DNA from: Flavobacteriaceae bacterium
Lineage (GTDB): Bacteria; Bacteroidota; Bacteroidia; Flavobacteriales; Flavobacteriaceae
Direction: 5' to 3'
Length of the DNA stretch: 35,797 nucleotides
Assembly: GCA_013042715.1 (NCBI GenBank)
Contig: JABDPN010000141.1
Span: 1-35,797 of the forward strand
Positions 1-7,999 of this stretch are shown here, in pieces; position 1 is the stretch's first letter, and each line of letters begins with the position of its first letter. The notes under the pieces are model-generated. The model was not told the origin of the DNA and did not search any database. It saw only the letters and a program-made list of their open reading frames with translations. Both the position numbers and the translations under genes were made by a program.

Positions 1-364
1 CGCCATTAAAGAAATCTTCGAATTCTGCTAATAGATTATCGACATCTGCTTTGTTTTGATTTCTTAAATCACCAATAAAGTAGAAATACTCTTCTGGAGT
101 TAAGTAACCAATTAAAAAACTTTCGTCAATAAAAGCAGAGGTGAAATTCTTCCAGTCTTCACTTTTGTTAACTTGAATATCAGTGTTGATAATATGTCCA
201 GTAGTTGGTTGAATTAAATCCAATACCAAATTAAAAAACGTGGTTTTTCCTGCGCCATTATTCCCAACCAAACCAAAGCTTTGTCCTTTTCGGATTTCAA
301 TATTATCTATGTTTAAAACCTGAACTCCATTATATGCTTTTGATAAATTATGTACTGTAATCAT
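1..364 (-). CDS. ABC transporter ATP-binding protein (partial, N-terminal part)
   Basis: This gene is absent from the ORF track because the window edge cuts it. Translating the minus strand from the ATG at 364 gives an open frame of about 121 residues to the edge. It begins MITVHNLSKAYNGVQVLNI and carries a clear Walker A motif, GNNGAGKTT, near residues 34-42, as in ABC ATPases. The later signature and Walker B motifs lie outside the window. It is only 12 bp downstream of the DUF5687 membrane protein gene on the same strand, so the two probably form an exporter-type ABC transporter (ATPase plus permease). The substrate cannot be told from the sequence. Family is certain, function is not. Confidence 0.93.
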   Translation of the reverse strand, partial: MITVHNLSKAYNGVQVLNIDNIEIRKGQSFGLVGNNGAGKTTFFNLVLDLIQPTTGHIINTDIQVNKSEDWKNFTSAFIDESFLIGYLTPEEYFYFIGDLRNQNKADVDNLLAEFEDFFNG

Positions 365-376
365 GGTGTTTTATTT

Positions 377-1855
377 TTAGTTGTCTTGACTAAAAGCGTC
401 AATCATTTTATATTTTGATTCGTAATATTTTGAAACAATGTGTTTCATTAATTTATGATGGAAAACAATTCCTAGAATCCCTAATGAGGCAACTACAATA
501 GTTGCAACTTCAAAATTGAAAATCCAGAACAGAATTCCAAAAAGTGCCATTGGTAAAAGCATTAACGGAATACCTAATAACCACTGTACTGCTCCTGTAC
601 CTTGCCAATTAAATGCTGCGCGCTCATCTAGGTTTATTTTCTTTCTGTTGTACGATCCTGCATACAACACAACATGTGTGTTAACTCCCATGTTATAAAC
701 TGCTGCTGCAAAATGTGCTAATAGTATTTTCCAACCAAAATATACATAAGGTATACTTAGTAAGAACATAATTATAACACTTGCTGCCATTAATGTAAAC
801 TTAGATTTTAAGTATTTTTCGTACTTTATATTCTGGCTCATTAATAGCCTGTAATACGCACTATCCCAGGCAGGAATGAATTGCCCAAAGTTTATAAGGA
901 AGATTCCTGTTACAAATATTCCAATGAAAATATATAATGGTTCAAAATCTCGATACATTGGTTGTGGATAGAAAAATAATCCGTAAAGCAAACCAATAAG
1001 TAAAATCCAAATAGAAGATTTTGCACGTTTGTTTCGTGATATCAGTTTTATATCTAATTGCAAAAAAGCTGAGATATCACCAAAACGCTTAGTCCATTCC
1101 AGATTGGTTTCTTTAGCCTGAGATGTTTTTGTTTTAAGCGAATTATCTATATATAGTTTTTGTTTAAGCTGGTTGTAGTTTAGCATGTAAAGCGCTATTA
1201 AAACCAACAGTAAAACTAAAATGTAAACAGGATTGTTTACAATGCTTAAAATTGCTTTAGAAATTAAATCTGAAAACGAAATAATTCCAAAATGGTTTAA
1301 TCCAACCAAACCTCCAACAAAGGCAATAATTGGTAAAAACGATAGTTCTATTTGCGATGAATAGCTTTCAATTATAAAATTTATGTAATTAATAATTAAG
1401 GTTATAATTACCATTACCAAAAACCAAACAGCAACCTCAATGGTGTTATAATCATGAATTAATAACATGATGCTAAACGGAATAATGGCGAAAAATGGAA
1501 GGAAATTAAAAAATGAAAAAGCCGATTTTCTTAATACATAATTTATAATCGTTTTACGTTTAACTGGAAGTGTAAGCAAAGGTTTTACTGACATTACTGG
1601 CAACTTCTGCAAAAAGAAACGCATCATTAAATCTGCCATGATCCAGTAAAATAAATAGCCATTTATAATTATAAAAGGATCGCTTTCTGGATAGAGTTCT
1701 TTAAGCATTGGGTAGAGTACTAACCCAAGAGCTAGAAACGAAACCATCATGTATAAAGCAAAAAATACAAGCAAAATGTTTAATGCAACACTTTTTTGCC
1801 AATTAGAAGAGCGGAAGAATTGTTTCCATTCAAAACTTAAAAATTGTTTTATCAT
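377..1855 (-). CDS. DUF5687 family membrane protein, probable ABC permease
   Basis: This is a 492-residue integral membrane protein with roughly ten to twelve hydrophobic segments by eye and a hydrophilic stretch around residues 230-270. The N-terminus (MIKQFLSFEWKQFFRSSNW) and overall length fit the DUF5687 family, which in Flavobacteriia is commonly found beside an ABC ATPase. The gene immediately downstream encodes such an ATPase, so it most likely forms the membrane channel of that transporter. Nothing in the sequence indicates the substrate. The start ATG at 1855 is supported by the amphipathic N-terminus and the short gap to the divergent gene at 1963. The family call is from memory of its typical sequence. 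Confidence 0.85.
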   Translation of the reverse strand: MIKQFLSFEWKQFFRSSNWQKSVALNILLVFFALYMMVSFLALGLVLYPMLKELYPESDPFIIINGYLFYWIMADLMMRFFLQKLPVMSVKPLLTLPVKRKTIINYVLRKSAFSFFNFLPFFAIIPFSIMLLIHDYNTIEVAVWFLVMVIITLIINYINFIIESYSSQIELSFLPIIAFVGGLVGLNHFGIISFSDLISKAILSIVNNPVYILVLLLVLIALYMLNYNQLKQKLYIDNSLKTKTSQAKETNLEWTKRFGDISAFLQLDIKLISRNKRAKSSIWILLIGLLYGLFFYPQPMYRDFEPLYIFIGIFVTGIFLINFGQFIPAWDSAYYRLLMSQNIKYEKYLKSKFTLMAASVIIMFLLSIPYVYFGWKILLAHFAAAVYNMGVNTHVVLYAGSYNRKKINLDERAAFNWQGTGAVQWLLGIPLMLLPMALFGILFWIFNFEVATIVVASLGILGIVFHHKLMKHIVSKYYESKYKMIDAFSQDN

Positions 1856-1938
1856 GATTTTTGGATGTAGTTGATTTATTTGTTGTTGTTTATAGGAATT
1901 TGTTACAATCTAAGTTAAAAATAAACTTTATAATATAT

Positions 1939-1946
1939 TACATTTG
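1939..1946 (+). promoter_or_regulatory. -7 promoter element (TAnnTTTG) for the reductase gene
   Basis: The sequence TACATTTG matches the Bacteroidota -7 consensus TAnnTTTG and lies 16 bp before the ATG at 1963. No good TTG -33 box sits 17-23 bp upstream, so the support is the -7 element and its position only. Confidence 0.45.
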
Positions 1947-1962
1947 CTTAAAAATATAATCA

Positions 1963-3018
1963 ATGTCTCGATATTATAAATTAATAATCTCAAATATTAC
2001 TAGGGAAACAAATAAAGCAGTAAGTATTACATTTGATGTTCCTGAAAACTTAAAAGAAACTTTTAAGTTTAAAGCAGGACAATATCTATCTATAAAAACA
2101 AAAATTAATAACGAAGAACTAAGAAGAGACTACTCCATCTGCTCTTCTAGACTAAGTGGCGAATTAAAAGTAACTGTAAAAGAAGTTGAAGATGGTACGT
2201 TTTCGGTTTTTGCAAATACCAAATTAAAAGTTGGTGACACCTTAGAGGTTGCACCTCCAAATGGTCGTTTTATTTTTCAACCAGATGCTTTAAAAACTAG
2301 AACGGTTGCTGCTTTTGCTGCTGGAAGTGGTATTACACCTATTATGAGTATTGCAAAAACCCTTTTTGAAGAAGAGCCAAATAGCAAATTTATCTTGGTT
2401 TATGGTAACAAAACGCCTCAAGACACCATATTCTTTCAAGAGATATTAGATTTACACCATAAATATTTAGAGCGTTTTGAGTTACATGAAGTATTTAGTC
2501 AGTCCGAAAAACCAAATGCATTATTTGGTCGAATAGAAAAAAGCACAGTAGATTTTATTGTTATGTCTGAATACAAGGACATTGATATTGATGCTTTTTA
2601 CATTTGTGGCCCAGAAGGTATGATAGAAACGGTTCAGCAAGTATTAGATGAACATGAAGTTGAAAAAGAACGTGTGTTTTACGAATTGTTTAAAAGTTCT
2701 GAAACAGGAATTTCTGGGGTAAATTCTGATGTAAATGGTGAAACCAATATCAAAGTAATTGTGGACGATGAAGAAGCTTCATTCTCAATGAAACAAACTG
2801 ATACCATTCTTGAAGCGACTTTAGCTGAAGACATAGATGCCCCACATTCGTGCAAAGGTGGAATTTGTAGTAGCTGTATTGCAAGAGTTACCGAAGGTAA
2901 AGCAGAAATGCGCCAGAACAATATCCTTACAGATAGCGAAATTGCAGAAGGATTAATACTTACATGTCAAGCGCAACCAACTACTGTCAGTATTACTATA
3001 GATTATGATGACGTTTAA
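1963..3018 (+). CDS. PaaE-like ferredoxin/flavodoxin-type reductase with 2Fe-2S domain
   Basis: This 351-residue protein has the architecture of PaaE, HmpA and related NAD(P)H reductases. An FAD-binding domain contains RRDYS at residues 54-58, an NAD(P)-binding domain contains GSGITPIMS at 121-129 and CGPEGM near 215-220, and a C-terminal plant-type ferredoxin domain has cysteines at 297, 302, 305 and 335 (C-x4-C-x2-C-x29-C). It should pass electrons from NAD(P)H through FAD to the iron-sulfur cluster. Homologues are often annotated as phenylacetyl-CoA epoxidase subunit E, but no other paa genes are nearby, so the electron acceptor is unknown and the paa name is not justified. It is monocistronic, with a -7 box upstream and a hairpin terminator downstream. 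Confidence 0.88.
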   Translation: MSRYYKLIISNITRETNKAVSITFDVPENLKETFKFKAGQYLSIKTKINNEELRRDYSICSSRLSGELKVTVKEVEDGTFSVFANTKLKVGDTLEVAPPNGRFIFQPDALKTRTVAAFAAGSGITPIMSIAKTLFEEEPNSKFILVYGNKTPQDTIFFQEILDLHHKYLERFELHEVFSQSEKPNALFGRIEKSTVDFIVMSEYKDIDIDAFYICGPEGMIETVQQVLDEHEVEKERVFYELFKSSETGISGVNSDVNGETNIKVIVDDEEASFSMKQTDTILEATLAEDIDAPHSCKGGICSSCIARVTEGKAEMRQNNILTDSEIAEGLILTCQAQPTTVSITIDYDDV

Positions 3019-3037
3019 AGAATTAATTAAAAAAAAG

Positions 3038-3065
3038 AAAAGCCTATCTTAATCGTTAGGCTTTT
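3038..3065. terminator. Bidirectional intrinsic terminator
   Basis: A 9-bp inverted repeat, AAAAGCCTA and TAGGCTTTT, has a 10-nt loop, with a T-run after it on the plus strand and an A-run before it. It can therefore act in both directions between the convergent genes ending at 3018 and 3056. The stop codon of the GT9 gene lies inside the loop and right arm. Confidence 0.85.
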
Positions 3066-4084
3066 TTTATGACTTTTAGTGTTTTTTCTACAACCTGTTT
3101 AGGCGTAATAGATGCAATCGCATCCTCATAACCTTCTGGATATTTATTACCATATATAGACGTAGGAATCTTAGGATACTTAGTTTGATTTGCTAACAAA
3201 GCATTATCAGGATTTTGATTAAAAGGATAAAAACCAGCATAAGGATGTGTAACACCCCAAAGTGTTACAACTTGAGTTCCTAACATAGCAGCCATATGTG
3301 CATTTCCTGAATCCATGGCAATCATAACTTTCAAATTTGAAATCACATCAAGTTCTTGATTAAGATTGAGTTTTCCAGCTAGATTTATGGTGTTTTTATT
3401 TTTGTCTGCTATTTGATTAAGAATTACTGTTTCCTTTTTTCCGCCTCCAAAAAGTAAAATTTTGTACTCTTTAGATAAGTCTTTAATAACCTCTTCCATT
3501 AAAGCTATTGGATACGCCTTACTTTTAAAAGCAGCGAAAGGTGCAATGCCAATCATTGGCTTAGAATTACTATCTATAACTTCTGAAATATAAGAATCAA
3601 GTTTCGCTTTTTCTGGAAAAACAGGATTTTTTAAGGATAGTGTAAAACCTAATTTTTCAAAAACATCTGCATAACGTTGATGTGTAGTTTTGAGTTGTTT
3701 AAAATCTTTACCTGTAGTTAGAGCTTTTTTTTTAGCTCTCCCTTTATTTATTTGAAAAAAAGGCGTCCCAACAAAAAATAATTTTAAAAGATTACTTCTT
3801 AATACATTGTGTAAATCGGCAACTGCATCAACGCTTAACAGTTTTAATTCTTTGGATAATTTATACAACCCATGTACGCCTTTGTGTCTGCCTTTTACAT
3901 CAGCTTTATAGATGCTTACATATTTTAAATCTCTGAAAAAAGGCGCAAAAAAAGCACGCGTTAAAACTGTTATTTTAACCTCTGGATATTGATTATTAAG
4001 CGCTCGTAACACAGGAACAATCATAGCAACATCTCCCATTGCTGAGAGACGTATAACTAAAATATGTTTAGGTTTTTGAGACAT
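3056..4084 (-). CDS. Glycosyltransferase family 9 (heptosyltransferase-like)
   Basis: This 342-residue protein begins with the family signature HILVIRLSAMGDVAMIVPVLRAL. It later carries the donor-site segment MIAMDSGNAHMAAMLGTQVVTLWG typical of ADP-heptose:LPS heptosyltransferases (GT9). The family transfers a sugar, usually heptose, to the lipopolysaccharide inner core at the cytoplasmic side of the inner membrane. In Bacteroidota the exact donor and acceptor are often unknown. It lies 38 bp downstream of a DUF4254 gene on the same strand, a pairing I recall from other Bacteroidota, so the two are probably co-transcribed. The 3' end overlaps the bidirectional terminator. Confidence 0.9.
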   Translation of the reverse strand: MSQKPKHILVIRLSAMGDVAMIVPVLRALNNQYPEVKITVLTRAFFAPFFRDLKYVSIYKADVKGRHKGVHGLYKLSKELKLLSVDAVADLHNVLRSNLLKLFFVGTPFFQINKGRAKKKALTTGKDFKQLKTTHQRYADVFEKLGFTLSLKNPVFPEKAKLDSYISEVIDSNSKPMIGIAPFAAFKSKAYPIALMEEVIKDLSKEYKILLFGGGKKETVILNQIADKNKNTINLAGKLNLNQELDVISNLKVMIAMDSGNAHMAAMLGTQVVTLWGVTHPYAGFYPFNQNPDNALLANQTKYPKIPTSIYGNKYPEGYEDAIASITPKQVVEKTLKVIKKA

Positions 4085-4122
4085 CTTAAATTAAGATGAG
4101 AATGCTGTGTTGCTATTAACAA

Positions 4123-4731
4123 CTACTTTTGTCCTCTTAATACAGGATTAAGTTCGTCGTCATTATACATTTTCATTTGCTTGTATACTTTCATGTATTT
4201 ATCACCTTTTGAAATATCTAATAATAAATCGTCTAAAGCAGTAGATAAATCCACACGTTGCTCTAAAAGAACATCTAGCTTTTTCTGACAAGCAGCTTTG
4301 TGAGCATCAGATGCATCTTCACGTACAGTTTCCAAATGCATATGATATATTTTAAGTGCAAGAATAGATAATCTATCGATAGCCCAAGCTGGACTTTCAG
4401 AGTTTATTTTTGCATTAGGTTTTACTTCTACTTCTTTATATTTATCTAGAAAGTAACTATCTAAATACTCAACAGTATCTGTCCTATCTTGGTTTGAAGC
4501 ATCAATTTTTCGTTTTAAAACCAATGCAGCATCAGGATTAATATTAGGATCTCTAATAATATCTTCGTAAGCCCATTGTACTGAATCAATCCAACATTTT
4601 CTATATAACAGATGTGCTAGTAAATCTTCGTCTTTATCGTATTTGTTTACAAAAGGTTGGTCTACAGTATTTAAAACCTTATATGTTTTAATTACGTCTT
4701 GAAATATGGTGTTTGCTTTTTCTGAAAACAT
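4123..4731 (-). CDS. DUF4254 family protein
   Basis: This is a soluble, largely helical, charged protein of 202 residues without signal peptide or membrane segments. Sequence such as LLYRKCWIDSVQWAYEDIIRDPNI and RLSILALKIYHMHLET matches what I know of DUF4254, a Bacteroidota family of unknown function usually next to a GT9 glycosyltransferase gene. The same context is seen here, suggesting a role linked to lipopolysaccharide core synthesis, though that is inference from the neighbour only. A -7 promoter-like box is 18 bp upstream of the ATG. Confidence 0.82.
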   Translation of the reverse strand: MFSEKANTIFQDVIKTYKVLNTVDQPFVNKYDKDEDLLAHLLYRKCWIDSVQWAYEDIIRDPNINPDAALVLKRKIDASNQDRTDTVEYLDSYFLDKYKEVEVKPNAKINSESPAWAIDRLSILALKIYHMHLETVREDASDAHKAACQKKLDVLLEQRVDLSTALDDLLLDISKGDKYMKVYKQMKMYNDDELNPVLRGQK

Positions 4732-4749
4732 GTCTTAAAATTTAGAGTA

Positions 4750-4757
4750 CAAATATA
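4750..4757 (-). promoter_or_regulatory. -7 promoter element for DUF4254-GT9
   Basis: Read on the minus strand the sequence is TATATTTG, a perfect TAnnTTTG box ending 18 bp before the DUF4254 ATG at 4731. A TTG -33 box at normal spacing is not evident. Confidence 0.45.
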
Positions 4758-4800
4758 CTTCTATTTCGTTAACTTTACCATATTCAAAACTACAGTAATT

Positions 4801-5460
4801 ATGCAAGTTCATCACTTAGCCAAAAACAATTCCATTTTAAATACTTTCTTACATGAATTACGAAGTATTTCTATTCAAAACGATAGTATGCGTTTTAGAA
4901 GAAATATTGAACGAATTGGAGAAATACTGAGTTATGAATTAAGCAAAACCTTAAACTATTCTTCACAGACAACCCAAACACCATTAGGAGATAAAGCCAT
5001 TGAATTACCAAATAAAGACATTGTAATTTGTTCAATTTTAAGAGCTGGATTACCATTGCATAGAGGTGTTTTAAATTATTTTGATCATGCTGGGAGTGCA
5101 TTTATTTCAGCATACAGAAAAAGTATAAAAGGTACAGACGATTTTGAGATTAAAGTTGAGTATGTTGCTTGTCCAGATTTGGAAAACAAAACACTTATTC
5201 TAGTAGATCCAATGCTTGCAACTGGACAATCTCTTGCACTTACTTACGAAGCTTTACTACAAAACGGAAATCCTAAGCAAGTGCATTTAGTAAGTGTTAT
5301 TGGCTCTATGCAAGGTGTAGATTTTATTAAAGATAAATTTCCAGAGCAAACAAAACTTTGGATTGCAGATATTGACAATGTCTTAAACGATAAAGGGTAT
5401 ATTATTCCGGGATTAGGAGATGCTGGCGATTTAGCTTATGGCGTAAAATTGCAACACTAG
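4801..5460 (+). CDS. upp: Uracil phosphoribosyltransferase
   Basis: The 219-residue product fits UPRTase, which salvages uracil with PRPP to form UMP in the cytoplasm. Visible signatures are CSILRAGLPLHRGV near residues 77-90, the PRPP-binding loop LVDPMLATGQS near 134-144, and the C-terminal uracil-binding segment GYIIPGLGDAGD. The N-terminus is of normal length from the ATG at 4801. The gene is divergent from DUF4254 and its last 30 bp overlap the end of the convergent DUF6427 gene. Confidence 0.95.
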   Translation: MQVHHLAKNNSILNTFLHELRSISIQNDSMRFRRNIERIGEILSYELSKTLNYSSQTTQTPLGDKAIELPNKDIVICSILRAGLPLHRGVLNYFDHAGSAFISAYRKSIKGTDDFEIKVEYVACPDLENKTLILVDPMLATGQSLALTYEALLQNGNPKQVHLVSVIGSMQGVDFIKDKFPEQTKLWIADIDNVLNDKGYIIPGLGDAGDLAYGVKLQH

Positions 5461-6372
5461 AATTGCTAAAGATGTCAAGACTAGTAACCACATAAAGAAC
5501 TCTCCAAACCATTTATCTTTTAAACCTTCAATATAGTTTGTTGCAATTATTGCCAAAGGTGTAAACAAGAAAATAAATTCAGAACCATTTTTATTAGGTG
5601 CAACTACAATAACTGCAATTGCAATAAATAGTGCATACAATATAACTACGTAAGTTGTTCTTTTTATTCTTACTAATTCTCTTAACTTTTTAAGGTAAAA
5701 CATCACGCTCCAAATAGTTAACACTACCAATATGGTAAACCCAATAACTAATGTAATTTTATTGTAATTAATAGTGCTTAATCCAATTGGTTCAAAATAA
5801 TTTTCTAAAAAAAAGAATGAATTATTTACAAGTAGATTATACGAAACAGAACAAATGGCAATAACAATTAAAGCAACAAATGGTATAATCCAGTTTTTCG
5901 GTTGACCTAGAGAGAAAATTAATATGGCTATAAAAATTAATGGAAAAAATAGAATTACCCAAAAATAAAACAAGGAAGCAATACCAATCCAAAATGCAGC
6001 ATCAAAAATTTTCTTTTTAACTGCTATATTACTTTTTAAACTTACTAATCGTCTTAAAGCTAAAACAATAAAAAAATTAGATAGAATGACATTATTATCT
6101 ATTAAGGTTGCTGGAATTATTGCCACAAATAACACTAATAGAATGCTATTAAAACTGCTTTTTTGTGTTAAATTGTTTTTTGAAACTAAAAACGATTGAA
6201 CTGCAATTGTAAATAATAATGTTAAATAAACGAGTAGATTTATAGAAAGTGAAGTAAGATTAAAATCTTGAAAAACAACCTCTCTTCTATAAAAAACAAA
6301 TACAAATAATGACAACAAAATCACTAAAAAGAAGTGAAAAGGTTTAGTTGATTTAAAAAAACTTGTAATCAT
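5431..6372 (-). CDS. DUF6427 family integral membrane protein
   Basis: This 313-residue polytopic membrane protein has about eight to ten hydrophobic segments. It starts MITSFFKSTKPFHFFLVILL, which matches the flavobacterial DUF6427 family, whose function is unknown. Homologues are frequently found between upp and a DUF6341 gene, the same arrangement as here. It overlaps the 3' end of upp by 30 bp in the opposite orientation. The divergent DUF6341 promoter lies partly inside its first codons. No catalytic motif is recognisable. Confidence 0.85.
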   Translation of the reverse strand: MITSFFKSTKPFHFFLVILLSLFVFVFYRREVVFQDFNLTSLSINLLVYLTLLFTIAVQSFLVSKNNLTQKSSFNSILLVLFVAIIPATLIDNNVILSNFFIVLALRRLVSLKSNIAVKKKIFDAAFWIGIASLFYFWVILFFPLIFIAILIFSLGQPKNWIIPFVALIVIAICSVSYNLLVNNSFFFLENYFEPIGLSTINYNKITLVIGFTILVVLTIWSVMFYLKKLRELVRIKRTTYVVILYALFIAIAVIVVAPNKNGSEFIFLFTPLAIIATNYIEGLKDKWFGEFFMWLLVLTSLAILVLQFYAIS

Positions 6373-6392
6373 TTAAAGAGTTTGTATATTTG
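6363..6392 (+). promoter_or_regulatory. Complete flavobacterial promoter TTG-N19-TATATTTG
   Basis: A TTG at 6363-6365 is followed after exactly 19 bp by TATATTTG at 6385-6392. This matches the flavobacterial promoter consensus (TTG, N17-23, TAnnTTTG). The ATG at 6418 lies 25 bp downstream. The promoter lies within the longer reading frame beginning at 6382, which argues for the internal start. Confidence 0.65.
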
Positions 6393-6417
6393 TTCAGTAA
6401 ATATAAGATTATTACTG

Positions 6418-6645
6418 ATGAAAGATTTCTTTTATGCCATTCAAGAATTATTTGAAGGTTTTTTATTTATCCCTTTTAAAGCGCTAGCAAAATTAGAACT
6501 AGAAAACTGGTGGGCAGCAAATATTGTATCATGGATATTAGCTATAATTGGTTTAGGCTTTTTTATTTATTGGATGTTACAACTTAGAAAATTTGACAAA
6601 AATAACGAAGAAGACAAAAGTATTACCTCGCATTCTTACTTATAG
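6418..6645 (+). CDS. DUF6341 family small membrane protein
   Basis: The ORF track extends this frame to 6382, but the ATG at 6418 is the better start. The protein then begins MKDFFYAIQELFEGFLFIPF, the usual family N-terminus, and a complete promoter ends at 6392, inside the extended frame. The 75-residue product has a hydrophobic N-terminal stretch, one clear membrane segment (IVSWILAIIGLGFFIYWMLQL) and a charged tail. It fits DUF6341, a family of unknown function that is sometimes mis-annotated as uracil phosphoribosyltransferase because of its neighbour upp. Its last 6 bp overlap purD on the other strand. Confidence 0.85.
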   Translation: MKDFFYAIQELFEGFLFIPFKALAKLELENWWAANIVSWILAIIGLGFFIYWMLQLRKFDKNNEEDKSITSHSYL

Positions 6646-7911
6646 ATCGAATCCTAAGTCTTTACGATAATACATCTTATCAAAACACAATTTATCAATG
6701 TTTTGGTAAGATTTTTTTAGTGCCTTTTTGTAATCTTCTCCATACGATGTAATTGCCAATACTCGCCCTCCAGAAGTTACTGTTTTACCATTATTTGTAG
6801 TTGTTCCAGCGTGAAACACAATAGAATCTTCTACAGTTTCAATTCCAAAAATTTCTTTTCCTTTTTGATAGGCTTCTGGATAACCACCAGAAACCAAAAC
6901 AACTGTTACCGCAGCTTGTTCTTCAATTTCTATAGTTTTTTGGTTTAGAGTCTGATCTTTAAATGCTGCAAACAATTCTACTAAATCTGTTTTTAACCTT
7001 GGTAGAACTGCTTCTGTTTCAGGATCTCCCATTCTTACATTATACTCAATTACTTTAGGTTCGTCACCAACTTTAATTAACCCAATAAATACAAACCCTT
7101 TGTAAGGTAAATTATCTTTTTGAAAACCATCAATAGTAGGTTTTACAATTTTGTTTTCAATTTTTTTCATCAATACCTCGTCTGCAAAAGGAACTGGAGA
7201 AATTGCTCCCATTCCACCTGTGTTTAATCCTGTATCTCCTTCCCCAATTCGTTTATAATCTTTTGCTGTTGGTAAAATTTTATAATTCTTTCCATCTGTA
7301 AGTACAAAACAACTTAGCTCAATACCATCTAAAAACTCTTCTATTACTACTTTAGAACTTGCTTCTCCAAATTTAGCATCTACAAGCATATTTGATAATT
7401 CTTCCCTTGCTTCTTCTAAATCTGAAATGATTAACACTCCTTTCCCTGCTGCTAACCCATCTGCTTTTAACACATATGGAGGATTTAATGTCTGAAGAAA
7501 TTTATGCCCTTCTAAAACAGTTTCTTTTGTAAAACTCTTATATGCTGCAGTAGGTATATTATGTCTCGACATAAATTCTTTTGCAAATTCTTTACTACCT
7601 TCTAAAAGTGCTGCTTCTTTTTGCGGCCCAACTACAATTATATCTTTTAAATCTTCATCTTTCAAGAAAAAATCATGAATACCATTTACTAAAGGATCTT
7701 CTGGCCCAACAACAACCATTTTAATGTCTTCAGCCAAAACTAGTTCTTTTATAGCTTCAAAATCATTTACACCAATGTTAAAATTGGTTGCTATAGACTG
7801 GGTTCCTGCGTTCCCAGGCGCTACAAAAAGTTTGTCACAGTGCTTACTTTGCGCTATTTTCCATGCAAAAGTATGTTCTCTTCCTCCTGAGCCTAAAATT
7901 AAGATGTTCAT
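6640..7911 (-). CDS. purD: Phosphoribosylamine-glycine ligase (GAR synthetase)
   Basis: The 423-residue protein is the normal length for PurD, which ligates glycine to phosphoribosylamine with ATP in de novo purine synthesis. It begins MNILILGSGGREHTFAWKI, has the ATP-grasp segment LKADGLAAGKGV, the conserved NTGGMGAISP, and VIEYNVRMGDPETEAVLPRL near the metal site. The gene stands alone on the minus strand. It is the last housekeeping gene before the polysaccharide locus and is divergent from the CapK-like gene. Confidence 0.97.
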   Translation of the reverse strand: MNILILGSGGREHTFAWKIAQSKHCDKLFVAPGNAGTQSIATNFNIGVNDFEAIKELVLAEDIKMVVVGPEDPLVNGIHDFFLKDEDLKDIIVVGPQKEAALLEGSKEFAKEFMSRHNIPTAAYKSFTKETVLEGHKFLQTLNPPYVLKADGLAAGKGVLIISDLEEAREELSNMLVDAKFGEASSKVVIEEFLDGIELSCFVLTDGKNYKILPTAKDYKRIGEGDTGLNTGGMGAISPVPFADEVLMKKIENKIVKPTIDGFQKDNLPYKGFVFIGLIKVGDEPKVIEYNVRMGDPETEAVLPRLKTDLVELFAAFKDQTLNQKTIEIEEQAAVTVVLVSGGYPEAYQKGKEIFGIETVEDSIVFHAGTTTNNGKTVTSGGRVLAITSYGEDYKKALKKSYQNIDKLCFDKMYYRKDLGFDL

Positions 7912-7999
7912 TGTACTGCTGTTTAATTAAAGAGTAAAAATAATTGCTTTTACGTTTAAAAAATAATTAATTTACAAAAACATTTTATCTCAATTACAA

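Noticed and set aside
516-698. Plus-strand ORF of 60 residues inside the DUF5687 gene, and similar short antisense ORFs (e.g. 2679-2921, 4895-5101, 7724-7930, 12525-12779, 13234-13452, 19036-19392, 21678-22028, 31623-31997, 33502-33771)
   Set aside because: They lie inside genes with clear family motifs in another frame and their own sequences show no recognisable domain or start-site support. They are shadows of the real genes.
1963-3018. Naming the reductase paaE
   Set aside because: No paa genes are near, and stand-alone relatives with the same domain order serve other electron acceptors.
6382-6417. N-terminal extension MYICSVNIRLLL of the DUF6341 ORF
   Set aside because: The promoter's -7 box lies in this stretch and the conserved family N-terminus begins at the ATG at 6418.
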